Of a stretch of DNA of 64,000 nt, positions 34,648 through 45,691 are shown piece by piece; position 1 is the first letter of the stretch, and every line of letters begins with the position of its first letter. The DNA is taken from NCBI GenBank assembly GCA_038363925.1, contig JAQQWL010000011.1, forward strand, positions 6,758,001 to 6,822,000, read 5' to 3'. This DNA comes from Apiospora phragmitis (Eukaryota; Ascomycota; Sordariomycetes; Amphisphaeriales; Apiosporaceae). The position numbers and the translations under genes were made by a program. The notes beneath the pieces were generated by a model. That model did no database searches and was not told where the DNA came from. It saw only the letters and a program-made list of their open reading frames with translations.

Positions 34648-37600
34648 ATGCATCTCGAGCCTATTCCGAAGCCCTACTGGGCCTTTATTACCTGGCTTGT
34701 GTTATTATGGTCATTTAGCCTTGTATCAGCTTGGCCAGTCCACTTGGATAGTAAGGAGCTCATATATTATAATGTGTCTCTTCTTGAGGTACTCGCGTCC
34801 CCAGAGGTGGCCTCCGCCAACCATATATTCACAAGGCAACAAGAAACTCTTATACCGGCCATACACATGCCGGAGCTTCGGATCCTGCCCCTTGGAGCAT
34901 CCATCACCAGAGGAGAGAAGTCCAGCACCATGAACGGGTAAGTTGCTCCATTTTCTAAAGTATCCTAAACAAATTCCCATTCGGTAGAGATCACAACTAA
35001 TAAAGCGGCACGTAGTTACCGTAAACCGCTACGAGATCAACTTCGTTTTAATGGGTTGAATTTAAACATGGTGGGCAGCAAAGCTGACGGGTCTATGAAA
35101 GATAACGTATGAAGCATTTCCTTAAACTCGAGGGAGGCAGCTAACAAGCGATGGCAGAATCATGAAGGGACAGGAGGAGATCTCGTCGCCCAAGTTCATC
35201 AGCGATCCAAGAACTCGTACGCCTACAAGCCAAACGTGGTGCTCATTAACGCTGGTACCAACGATTGCAACCAACAGGGGAATACCATCGGCCAGATTGG
35301 CAGCAGGATGGAAGCCATGATCAATGACCTCTGGGGGCCCCCGACATGCAAGATACTGTAATCATCCTCTCCAGCGTGCTGCTAACCATCAATACAGTGT
35401 GCCAGCCTCAGCGGGCCGGGGTTAATGGGCAGTACGCTGCTCTGGTGGACAAACTCCAGAATGCGGGTCGACCGATCATCTGGAAAGACCTGAGCTGGAT
35501 GAAGCTCGAAGACGGAATCGGCCCTGATGGCGTGCACCCTGACGACCACGGCTACGCCATGATGGCACGCATGTGGTACTTCGCTATTCACGAGGCTTGG
35601 TTCCAAGGACTGATCAAAGACCCTGTGCCTTGGGACGAGGGCAGCGGCGACGGCTAGGGGGGCGACACCTCGTATTGGCCGAGCCCCGGGTCTGGAACCA
35701 ATGCAGGCAGCTTGACACAGAAGGGCTCGGGCCAAGGCGATGGCATTTACATGCATTCCTCTGTCGAGCAAGGCATCATCTGGGAGCAGGACAGCGGCTG
35801 GGATCGCGACCAGTGGATGTTTGCACGGCTGTGGTCATCGGCACAGGACGATCTGCTTGGATGGTTCAGGGAGACAGACGACAGCCCCATCACGTATGTA
35901 GTGTGGAAGAACACGTTCGGTAGCGGGCCGGTAGGTTAGTACTTCACCAAGCTCGGCGACATGCCTACGCCATTCTACTGCATCCCCGGGGCGTTCGCTG
36001 GGTGGACTTGAATAGTAAGTTTCCAGCACTGCGTTTCCGACACATGGCTGACTCTTAGAACTGTACAGGCGACGGCCGCGATGACTTCTGCTGCATTTAC
36101 GGCAATAGAGATCTTTATTGTTCTATCAACAATGGAGACGGTACGAATGACAAGTGGCCGTCCTTCACGTCCCATAGCATGATCAAGCAAAACGAAGGTT
36201 GGCCGCAGGCCAATGTCCGCCTTGCAGATATCGATGGCGATGGACGTACGGACTATTGCGTCCTCAAGGACAACGGCAGCATAGATTGCTGGCGCAACGG
36301 CGGAACTAGTGAGTAAACTTTCTACTCCTTCAAGTTTCTTTATGTTATTCTTTTCGTATTTTGAAAGTATTATAACCTACTAACCTTGGTCAAATCTGAC
36401 AGAGGACAAGCCGGAGTTCTGGTAACCTCTCGGGACACGGTTCACTAGGAAAGGCTTTGATGATCTCAGGTAATTACGAATGGCAATAAAAACTCACTAA
36501 TCGGACAAGAGCTAATTAACCATATTATACTAGGGGTGTAAGATTCGAGAACGTTAACGGAGATGTTCGTATAATTCTCGAACTATAATCAAGTATTAAT
36601 AATAATGCAGAGCTAATACGGGTGATTTTAAGGTCGGGACGACTGGCTCTGGGTCGCAGATGATGGTCGGATTACGACTTGGACTAACTCGCGAAGCTGT
36701 GCCCAGGGGCGTGATGGCGACGGTCTCAATATCGCCTGGCGCTAGGGACATAATAAAGACTAACCTAATGAAGGATGGACTCACGGCGGCATGGGAGGAT
36801 TTGCGAGCAGTGAGTATCCCCAAATCATCCCTTGCCAAAAGCTAACTCGGCATTAGCTGGTCTGCGAAATCGCATTCATTTCGCCCGGATCATGGGCGGC
36901 TTCTCCCTACAAACCTCGATTGGTATGAGGCCCTTGCTTAACTACGTCTTTATGGAACATGAACGCCTCGATAACGGGTAGCATCGTTTCCGGATGCGGT
37001 TATGGTACAATACCGGGAGCGGCGCAACCAAACTTGAAGGTGAGTCGGAAGCCCTTCGATGGGAGGGTGTTATCCCCGTATCGCTTGCGTCTTGATTAAC
37101 CAGCTATCGTTCTTCTTAGCCGACGGTAATAAGTACGGTAACATGCTCGGCCACCTAGATAGCGCGATGGATTATGTGTGGACACTATCTGGCGGTCGAA
37201 TGACCCTTTATCCGAACCTAGGTAAAAAGAGTATCTCGGGAGACGAGTCCTTTTAGGGAGAGAGCAGTATTATATTCGAGCCGGGATCTGCGTATAACTT
37301 GGACCGGAAAACCCTCCACCTGGCTGACTGGGATGGCGACGGCCGTAACGACATCATCTTTGTGGATGGCAATTCGCTCAATACGGTGGCCCATGTCTGG
37401 CTCAACCGGTGAGTAATCATCGCCAGGCTGCTTGGTTCTTTCCTTTGTCAGTCTCGCGATGCCACAATTAATTACTGACACATCGGTTCAGTTAGCAGGG
37501 TAGTAGTTGGGATTGGGAGCATCTTGATAATCCGAACTCGGCTCTGCGATGTAACAACGGGGACGGGCCCGGAATTCACGACATCTCTATGCGCTTTACT

Positions 37601-39578
37601 GACTTGGATGGGAACGGGTACGACGACTATCTTTGTATGGACAAGGATGGACGAACCACAGCCTTTCTCCACGGCCCACAGGGGTGGGTAAACTATGGTC
37701 AAGTCAAGGTGACCGAGGGTGCCGACCGCGCCAACATACGATGGGAAGACGTCAACGGGGACGGCCGCGCCGACATGATCTGGATCGACAAGTTCGACGG
37801 CCATGGCACCGTGTAGTACAACAACGACGAGTTCCCCGGCGGCGCCGACCCGGGTTCGGGGTCTACGTTTCACTGGCTCCCGTAAGGCACACTCTTCGAC
37901 GGGCACACAGCCGGCACCTGCGTTTACTACCCCGACCTGGATGGAGACGGAAGGGCCGACTACTATTCGATTCTCGGGACGTGGACCAACCAGGCCGAGA
38001 CATGGTTTAATCGATGCGGAGGAGGCAGTCTCAGCGAGGATGTCCAGGGCGACGATGGCCCCATTAGCGACCCTGTCCTGCCCAAAGTCGCGTCCAACTT
38101 TCGTAAGTCATCCGCTACTACTGCTTTTGCATCTATAATGAGTATCTTTATCCTGACCAAAATGGACCAGACTGGTTCGATTGGGGTCGTCCCAATTTCG
38201 TCAGCCTCGGCGACTCGTACGCGGCGGGCATTGGAGCCAAAGCCGGGACAGATGAAACAGACATCATTAACGAGTACGACTCAACGGGCAAGTATTACAA
38301 GTTTAGAGGAGCATACGCCCAGTATCTAGCAAGAGGCGACAAAGTGGGCTCAACGCTGCATCACGTTGCCTGCACGGGGGCCATCGTCGACCAGTTCTAC
38401 AACGCCAACTCCGAGACCGAGCAACTACTACAGTAGAAAACCGAGACGGTCGCACTCAAGGTGTGGTCTGTTGGCTGGGGCACCTTCTCTTTTACAGGCA
38501 ACGATGTCGGGTTCTCCGACATTGCGATATGGTGCCTCTACTCGAACGGGCAGGATCAGTGCGACAAGAGGATCGCCAAGGCCGAAGCGATCATGGATGA
38601 TCCCGCCTTTGCGCAAAGGCTGAAGAACACCTTATGGAGGGCCGGCCGCATGATCGACGAGAAAGGCGCAGCGAATTGTGTCCCCAACGAAAGCACGGAG
38701 AGTTGCCAAACGAAAGTCTGGCATGACATGGAGCTGTTTGTGACAGGGGTAAGAAGCCCCTTAAGCCCGCTAATATTTCTGAAAAGCGCTGACAGGGATA
38801 ACCACAGTACGAGAAATTCTTCAATACCGAGACAGACAGGTGCAGAATCCGAGGCATACCTGCAATTGGTGATGCGATCAATTTCGATTTGAATGGTAAA
38901 AAGGGCAAGGCGCATCGTGCGCGCCTGAATGCCTTGGTCGAAAGGCTCAACGGCATCATTAAAGACTCGGTCGCATGGGTCCAAGAGCAGAGCAGCTATC
39001 CGAGAGATAGGGACAACCCCGACGTCCCTGACACGCAGAAGAGGTCCCAGTCCTACACAGTAAGTCGGGCCGAAGTTTGGAGCTTTCCGATAACCAAACC
39101 CCTCCCAGTAAACTCCAGCTAACTCACTCTTCTTCCACAGTACATCGACTCCGACGCCCTGTTCGAGGGCAACCGTCACTGCGAGCCGGGCGACCCGCTG
39201 GGGCGCTGGTCGCAGGGCTGGTTCCTGGAGATTTGCGGCCCGGACCGCCCGCGGGCCGAGCCCGGGAAAGACGACGATGGCGACGACGACGACGACCCCG
39301 AACACGAGGGGGGCTACTGCACGCCGGGCGGCGATCTGGGCTTCGACCCGGCCGACTTGGACGAGACCCACGAGCTCGTAGCGTTTTACGAGACCTGCAA
39401 CCCCGGCATGGGAAGCTACCGAGGCGCGCTGTGCTAATTCATGCACCAAGACCCCTATACCACGACGGTAGTTCCGCGAGCCTTTATGAAGGGACTGTAT
39501 CCCAAGTCCGCGGGGCACTTGGCCCAGGCCAATACCATCTGGGCCAAGATCCAGGAGTATGCCGGGCCCCGGCCTTAA
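34648..39578 (+). pseudogene. Secreted SGNH hydrolase / FG-GAP repeat / SGNH hydrolase protein, RIP-damaged
   Basis: It starts at ATG 34648 with a signal peptide (residues 11-28). Exons 34648-34937, 35016-35106 and from 35158 join in phase with clean splice sites. The first SGNH domain shows LPLGASITRGE, NAGTND and DGVHPDDHGY. The middle holds FG-GAP/VCBS-like repeats with Ca-binding DxDGDGRxD signatures (about 36065-38000). A second SGNH domain starts with VSLGDSYAAG at about 38200. A disordered acidic linker (about 39245-39310) and a C-terminal domain follow. In-frame stops TAG/TAA stand at 35655, 35937, 36743, 36761, 37814, 38434 and 39435, all one C-to-T or G-to-A change from Gln or Trp. 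Single-base losses occur in the G5C5 run at 35333-35342 and in CCCCGGGG near 35983. It is a real pseudogene. Ancestrally it was probably an extracellular esterase. The 3' end is set by the last readable frame. Confidence 0.8.
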
Positions 39579-39993
39579 TGATGCGATTGGTGCCCTCGGT
39601 CTTTTGGCTGTCTAAGCTGGGTATTATAGGCCTCCATGCTTACATTTAACCCATCGGTTTTATTTCTTACTATAAGCTTTCCCCTTATATTTTTCTTTTC
39701 TTTTCGTCGTTCCAGGCCGAGTTATTTTTAACTTGGAATCGAATCGTACTTAAAGCGAGTTTTATTTACTTTCACTAGCTATATTATCTCATTATTATAA
39801 ATATATATGTCACAATTCCAGTGCGACCGTTGGTTCGAGAGCAAAATGTACTGTATTGAACTAAGGATAAGCAATTCTCAGGCGAGACATATTCGCGTAC
39901 TAACGTTGGAGACCCACCTTCGGCGCCCCCCTGCTTCGGAGCCCCTCTCAGCCAGTTCGTTCAAATCAACCCCTTCAATTTAACATCGCCTAT
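39579..39993. other. Intergenic, AT-rich patches
   Basis: It lies between the SGNH/FG-GAP pseudogene and a transposase relic. No gene was recognised. Confidence 0.45.
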
Positions 39994-40475
39994 CTAGCTC
40001 GTCCGTACTGCAATAACTATACAAGAGCCAGCCTTATTAATTTCACTATCGCTCTCTTTATCAGAAGCAATTTCAATTTCTCCAATGGCCATTTGCGTAC
40101 GCTGTATATCTTCGATTGTAGCGAACCTCGAATTCGGGCTCAAATCCACCTACCTCCATTTCCTCGGCTTTACAGCCTCCAGTTGAGCCTGGAGTGCTTT
40201 AACCTGCCTCTTTAGAACGGCTACTTGTACGTCCTTCTTATCGAATACTTTCCGGACCTTCCGGAATAGTTGCCGTTATATAACTATATTCTTTTCTAAT
40301 AGGTTAGTAAGCCGGACTTATTCCTTAAATTCAACCGATTTCCTTAAGGTCGATTAAATAATATCCGAACCACGAATTGTATTCCGGGGCGTAAAGAAGG
40401 CCCTACTGGACCCTTCAGGCTCCGTAAGAGCCGGATCAGATATCGTATGGAGGGTATTTCCGACTAGAAGCGGGC
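39994..40475 (-). mobile_element. C-terminal relic of a pogo/Tc1-type transposase
   Basis: The minus strand reads EPEGSSRAFFTPRNTIRGSD, a coiled-coil stretch KKDVQVAVLKRQVKALQAQL, then SPNSRFATIEDIQRTQMAIG and an acidic tail ending SCIVIA before a stop at 39994. The order TPxN, coiled coil, basic patch, RFATIEDIQRxQ and an acidic end is typical of pogo-family transposase C-termini in fungal genomes. A few stops interrupt it. It is truncated at 40475 by the solo LTR; I could not trace the upstream part beyond the LTR. Confidence 0.5.
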
Positions 40476-41086
40476 TATTACAACCCGACCTAACCATGCG
40501 GCCAAAAGACCCCACTCGTCGGAGCGGGCTTATAATGCCCCGACCAGGCTACGACACCACAGCCTGCGACCGCACCGCCAGCTACACCAACATGAACTCA
40601 CCTATGCTCCAGAGACGAGGCGTACCCAAGAATAGGGCACTACAGGCGGCGACGGGAAGATAACCATGGCGACGGTGGTCACGTGACGAGGAGCGACAGG
40701 AGCGCAGCGCTCCCCGTGAGCCAGGAGCTACGGGATCACGACGCTCCAAGTGAGCCCACTGGAATGGATCACCAACCAACACGGTGATCCAACGGATCAG
40801 TGAAGGAGGGATTGGCTATATAACGATAGACGCTTCCCTATATATTTCCTATAGACACTCTCTACTTCAGTGATCAATTTAAGCATCAATCTTACCCATT
40901 GGTGAGGCAAACCGCCTTGACGACCCTTGTGAATACTTGATTGCATCATTGAGCCTACGATTCGACCCACGGTTATTGCCCACTGCATTGCAGAGCCGAG
41001 TTCTGCAATACGTCCAGATACGCACTCACTCGCTAGTATAAACCCAGTACGTCTACTTGGTTTCCCCGGAAACTTGGTTCGTTACA
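40476..41086 (+). repeat. Solo Gypsy LTR, little mutated
   Basis: 611 nt, tattacaacccgacc to ggttcgttaca, matching the LTRs at 23041, 30061, 6027 and 14991 along its length but with normal GC content. It is flanked by CGGGC (40471-40475) and CGAGC (41087-41091), a 5-bp target duplication with one transition. No internal region follows, so it is a solo LTR left by recombination between two LTRs. An internal GATCAC/GTGATC-rich region (about 40675-40800) is the part still recognisable in the RIP-mutated copies. Confidence 0.9.
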
Positions 41087-42709
41087 CGAGCTTAATAGTA
41101 GTTTTGCTATACTTACCGGCTAATGTCAGACGTGTGGATGCTTGTATTGGTTGAAGTTGTACGTCTCTAGTCTGGCCTGGTTGTTCCAGTACTAATCTGC
41201 ACCTGTGGGGCTAGATCGGCTAATTATCGGCAAGTCAGGACAATGTACCAGTACTTCCATCTGACAGCTAAAGGCCGGCTGCCCTCTAGCTACTTCGGAT
41301 ATTCTGGCTTAAAATTATTTCCGAACGGGCCTTTTAATAATATTAAAGGAAGTATCGCTTATCGATTACCGTTAAATTCGAGAACTGGTTTATATTTTCG
41401 AGTACCTTTTAGTACGCCGTCTTTAAAGGGTTATAAGACGTAGGATATATAAAAGGGTAAAAGAAAAAGACGAATACGATAAAAGAAGTATAGATATATA
41501 AAATCGGTCGTTATATAGCTTCCGTAGCCGTTTACAACGAGTAGACGGTATTCTAAAGGGTCTTCTAAGGCGGTATTTAGGCTAAAGATTTTTTCGAGCT
41601 ATTCGACGGCCGTTTTATCCGTTATTTATCTATTTTCCGTCGCGGTAAATTATTAATCTTTAAAAGGGCTTAAATTAAAAGGGAACTATTATTATTAAAC
41701 GGTTTTACCTTTAAAAATAATTAACGGAGGGATCGTATGCTTTAAAGCTAATATATATTCGATAAAGAAAGTCTAAGCTTTTAAAGTAAGCTATTTTTTT
41801 CGAATAGACCGGTTTTTAAAACTTTCGAGTATTAGACCGTTCGATTCGATATCTTCGAAAACCCCTACTTTATTTATATTATAACGATTAATTAACTTAA
41901 TTTCCCGGATATTAAGTTATTCGAGCCGTTAAAAGCAGGACTGAATTATTTTAACGAAAGCGCTATTAATACGTCTTAAATTAATAGCTCGAACCTTTAA
42001 AACCTTTATAATAAAATTCCTTCGTATAAAGGCTTAGAATTATTTCTTCTCGAATAAATTAAAGTCTCTTTAAGCTCGAAGGATATACTCGACGAATTCT
42101 CGTACTTAAGCGTGCGTTAAAAGAAGCCTTAAAGCCTATTAAGCGATAATCTATAATTTTTAAATAGGCTTTAGTACATACGTACAAGTAGGTTCAATAG
42201 GTACTAAATTGCTGTTATTCTTGTTCATATCTATCTCCAATGCTAGCTGCGAGGGGCATCGTATGCCCCTCTTGTTGAAACAGAAAAGGGGTTCGTGCGC
42301 GCAGGCACGTGGCACCCCTTTTGGAGTAATATGGAAAACCTCAGTTCCTGCTGTTCCAACATAAAGAATTCTAGGAGGGAAAAACAGGGCAAGTTCATTA
42401 GAAGAAGGTTTTTATAAGCATCCATCTTCCGCTCCATGGAGCTACATTCGGAGCTTCTACTGCGTGTAGGACTACCCCTGACTCCATTTTCCGCCCAAGT
42501 CTGAAAGCAGTGCTTTGTTCGTATCCATATCTGCCCAAGTGGTTAATGGCTCCTGGTATACTGTGGCAGTTCACTTTCAGGAGCTCCGTTGTCGCAATGG
42601 ATAAACCGGAGGGACCTGAGCAGGAGTGAGCAATGCCAAGGCTATCCAAGCCGAATCTGAGCCGACCTGAGCGAAGCCTGAGCAAAAGCGGCGAGGATTC
42701 ATGTAATCA
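41087..42709. other. Intergenic; AT-rich, RIP-like segment 41290-42180
   Basis: From about 41290 to 42180 the sequence has the same decayed composition as the main block, but I cannot match it to the Gypsy, Fot1-like or Copia copies. It may be a RIP-killed gene or another element. Normal composition returns from about 42180. The short frames near 42240-42690 show no support. Confidence 0.5.
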
Positions 42710-43477
42710 CTAGCGTCCAGATTGACGTGGGATAACAGAAGCAAGGGTCTCGCCGAGCCGGCCCAGGACTTCCTGGTTGAACAAACTCCGCAACCCTTCG
42801 TTTGAGGATTGGAGATTTGTTCTATCTCTCAGGAGCTGTTGATTTCTGGAGTCTGACTGTTCGATATGACCGGCTTGTCGCTTGATTGTATCCTCTAACT
42901 GTTGAATCTGAAGAGCTTGACGCTGGTTCCTCTTGCCTAGCTCCCCGAGCTTACCGGCCAGCTGGTTGATTTCATCATCTTTGACCTGGACTTGTAAACG
43001 AAGTTTGGTGTTCTGTTCATCTTGGTCATCAAGATCTGCAGTTTTCTGCTCGATTGAACAGTTTTCTCCCCCAACTGCATATCGAGTTGGCCAATTAGAT
43101 CCTTGTATCGTGAACATTGCTCCTTCACTAAGGCCTTCGACCTCTTCTCTACCAAAGCCTCCAGGTTACTATCAGACGAACCGGTGTTGTCCTTCTTGAG
43201 CTCCCGGATCTCTTCTCGCAGCTGCTGGATAGTTCTGGCTTGATTTGCGCTTATGGCTTGCTGGAGGTGAGGGGGCAGCTGAGTTTTCTGAAGTTCGTTC
43301 GGCAAGCTCTGCTGACCGGCAACCTCCTGTTGGCTTGGCTGGATCTGCTTGAATGCTTCTATCTTCCCATCAACATCTGTACTGGGCCGATTCCGCTTCT
43401 GGGGAACCGTGGTGTATCGTCCACGGAACGCAGTTGGCAAACCAGCGGCCGAAGAGGTGTTGACCACGATTCTCCAT
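42710..43477 (-). pseudogene. Coiled-coil protein, broken paralogue of the gene at 44711
   Basis: The minus strand is homologous to the plus-strand gene at 44711-45691: VPQKRNRPSTD against VIPQKRKRPDD, QSLPNELQKTQLPPHLQQ against KTLPSELRKSQLPHHLEQ, and NQRQALQIQQLEDTIKRQA against NQRQALLIQHSESTIKRQA. The protein is almost wholly heptad coiled coil. Two defects are visible. The ATG homologous to the partner's start (43475-43477, in a matching ACA-ATG context) is out of frame with the main frame, which has no ATG of its own. The frame then changes by one base in the gttttctccccc run at 43061-43072, where one lost base explains it. It has one copy of the module that is duplicated in the partner. 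It may be a pseudogene, or a gene with consensus errors. Confidence 0.65.
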
Positions 43478-44710
43478 TGTCTTTGCTGTCGAATGGTAGC
43501 CAGGACGATGGTATGGGAGCTTGGTCGAGGGGATGGTGGGAAGGCTGGGTTTGATAACCTTTGATGACTTCAATGTACAAAGAGAAGAAAAGTAACCAGA
43601 TTCTTTGGATGTTTCCTTATAATTCCGATAAAATACCTCAAGGAAGCTGATCGGAGTTTTGAGTGTTGTGAACAGAACAGAATTCACTCGTAAGCAAATT
43701 ACTAAGCAAAAAGAGCCAGCCTTTACCTAGATTGAATTTGTTTACTAGGAAATTGAATACAAGATCAGATAAGGAGCCGAAGGCCTGAAATGCTGCCCCC
43801 CCTCTCTAGATCAGTAATGTATAAACAGGATAATTGAAATCCCCCTTATCTAGGTCGATATCTATAGGATCACTTCACATTGGTTACACAATATGATTAT
43901 TATAACCAGAAGAAATAGACACCATTTTCCTGCGACTAAAGGTAGATACAGATGAACCTTTCTGTCTTAAGCTACCAATAGAAGGACTTGATTAAATACA
44001 TACTTATCTATACGGGCGATCCTCTCCTGCTTGCTACATTATTTGTTAGTGTATCTGATGCTGACTCTTCGTCCCAGGCCACTTTGTAGACATAGCCAAA
44101 CCCCACGCTTTTAATATGGTGACTGGGCTAGGTGGCATGATTAACAATAGCAACTGTATCTTCGAGTCACCAGAGGAGGCCCAGGTCAAGGGTGACTCAC
44201 CAAAGTAACGGAGTAACATAACATTTTGTTTATCCTTGATATGATGCTATTGTGGAAGAGAGGTGAACAGCGGACGTGGTAAGTCAAGCCCAAAGTTGAG
44301 TGAGCGTGGTTGAGTCTGAGATCAAGCTAAAAGGTCAAGCCAGATAACCTCTTATGATACAACGTACAGCAGTGAGGGATCAAGAGGGAAGTAAATAATT
44401 AAAACAATTCAGGTTTTGCCACTTTAGGCCCTACTTCTTGTGCTCGAGGCATGAAAACCAGCTGCCTCTGACAGGTCTCTCAAGCTCTATTGAGTCAATA
44501 GGGAGGGACCTTGCAGTAAGTAAGCCAGTTTTGTTACATTCAATACATAAGCCCTTGCTGTATTCAATACCAAAATAAAAATTGAAAACAACCACCTGGG
44601 CACCTTGGATTTATGGATTGAAAACAAAAAAAACGGTTACCAGACCTAACCCAAGTCACTTGCCATTCCTTTGGTCAAATACCACATGTCATCGTGATCG
44701 CCAACTTTCG
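43478..44710. other. Shared upstream region of the two coiled-coil paralogues
   Basis: 1.2 kb between divergent paralogues, moderately AT-rich. No gene was seen. The paralogues begin to resemble each other only from a few bases before their ATGs (ACA-ATG), so I see no long inverted repeat. Confidence 0.5.
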
Positions 44711-45691
44711 ATGACAATGCCGAAACACAAGTCTCGACGCTCTGTTAAAGGCATCTCGGCCGCTGGTATGCCTGCTGCATCCAGTGGATCAGAGCCCGTC
44801 ATACCCCAGAAGCGAAAACGCCCCGATGACAATTCCGACGCGGATGAGCATTTTCCACACGACCTTGACAAATGCAGAAAGGACGTCATCGCATCGCTCG
44901 AAAGCAACGAATTCGACAATCGAGTGAGCAAGCTAGGCAGCAAACGCCTTCGACAGTCATGGAAGGGAATAAAGACTGGAATAAGCGAGCTTGACGATCT
45001 TGCAAATGAATCATTCATCCAGATCCAAGATTGCCAAGAGGAGATTGCTATTCAGAAGACCCTTCCGAGTGAGCTTCGAAAATCTCAGCTGCCTCATCAC
45101 CTCGAGCAGACTGCCAATGCGGATAATGTCACGATCATCCAGCAGTTGCAAGAGGAGAATGCAAAGCTCAAATCCGACCAGACTTCCATTGGCCAAAAGA
45201 AGAACAAGCGTGTCAGAGATCTGGAGGAGCAGTTATTGGCGAAGGACGCTCTGCACCAAAATAAAGTTGCAGAACTGGGCGAGCGACACGAGCAAAACAC
45301 CAAGACCATCCATCAGCTGCGAGGGGAGATTACAAAAATTAAGTCCGACCCGCCTACCATTGATCGACAGAGAGAGAAGCGTATCAGCGATCTGGAAGAG
45401 CAGTTGGTGGCGAAGAGCACTCAGCTGGAAGGCAAGGTTGCAGAACTTGATGAGCAACATGACCAAAACACGGAGTACCAGCCCCAAATCGAGGTTCAGG
45501 AAGAAGAGATCGCTGAGCAAGCTAACGAAAACCAGCGCCAGGCTCTTCTGATTCAGCATTCAGAGAGCACAATCAAGCGGCAAGCGGAAGAGCTTGAGCA
45601 GGCAAATGCCACGATTCAACAGTTCGTCCATGACAACGCAATTGTCCAAACTTTGAGGGGAGCGCTGGGGGCATTGCTCAACCGCCAGTAG
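44711..45691 (+). CDS. Coiled-coil protein with a tandem 58-residue module (326 aa)
   Basis: An intact single exon. The start is ATG 44711 or 44717; the frame is open further upstream only through non-ATG codons. The N-terminus is basic (MPKHKSRRSVK) and contains PQKRKRP, a likely nuclear localisation signal. Most of the rest is heptad coiled coil. Two tandem modules of 58 residues are obvious: 141-198 (45131-45304, with SDQTSI, VRDLEEQLLAKD, KVAELGERHEQNTK) and 199-256 (45305-45478, with SDPPTI, ISDLEEQLVAKS, KVAELDEQHDQNTE). There is no signal peptide or transmembrane segment. I do not recognise an enzyme domain. A structural or scaffold role in the nucleus is possible but only inferred. 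Its divergent neighbour is a broken paralogue. Confidence 0.75.
   Translation: MTMPKHKSRRSVKGISAAGMPAASSGSEPVIPQKRKRPDDNSDADEHFPHDLDKCRKDVIASLESNEFDNRVSKLGSKRLRQSWKGIKTGISELDDLANESFIQIQDCQEEIAIQKTLPSELRKSQLPHHLEQTANADNVTIIQQLQEENAKLKSDQTSIGQKKNKRVRDLEEQLLAKDALHQNKVAELGERHEQNTKTIHQLRGEITKIKSDPPTIDRQREKRISDLEEQLVAKSTQLEGKVAELDEQHDQNTEYQPQIEVQEEEIAEQANENQRQALLIQHSESTIKRQAEELEQANATIQQFVHDNAIVQTLRGALGALLNRQ

Noticed and set aside
42398..42685. 95-residue minus-strand frame
   Set aside because: Odd composition, no recognisable domain, and it lies just after the coiled-coil paralogue, whose homology ends before it.
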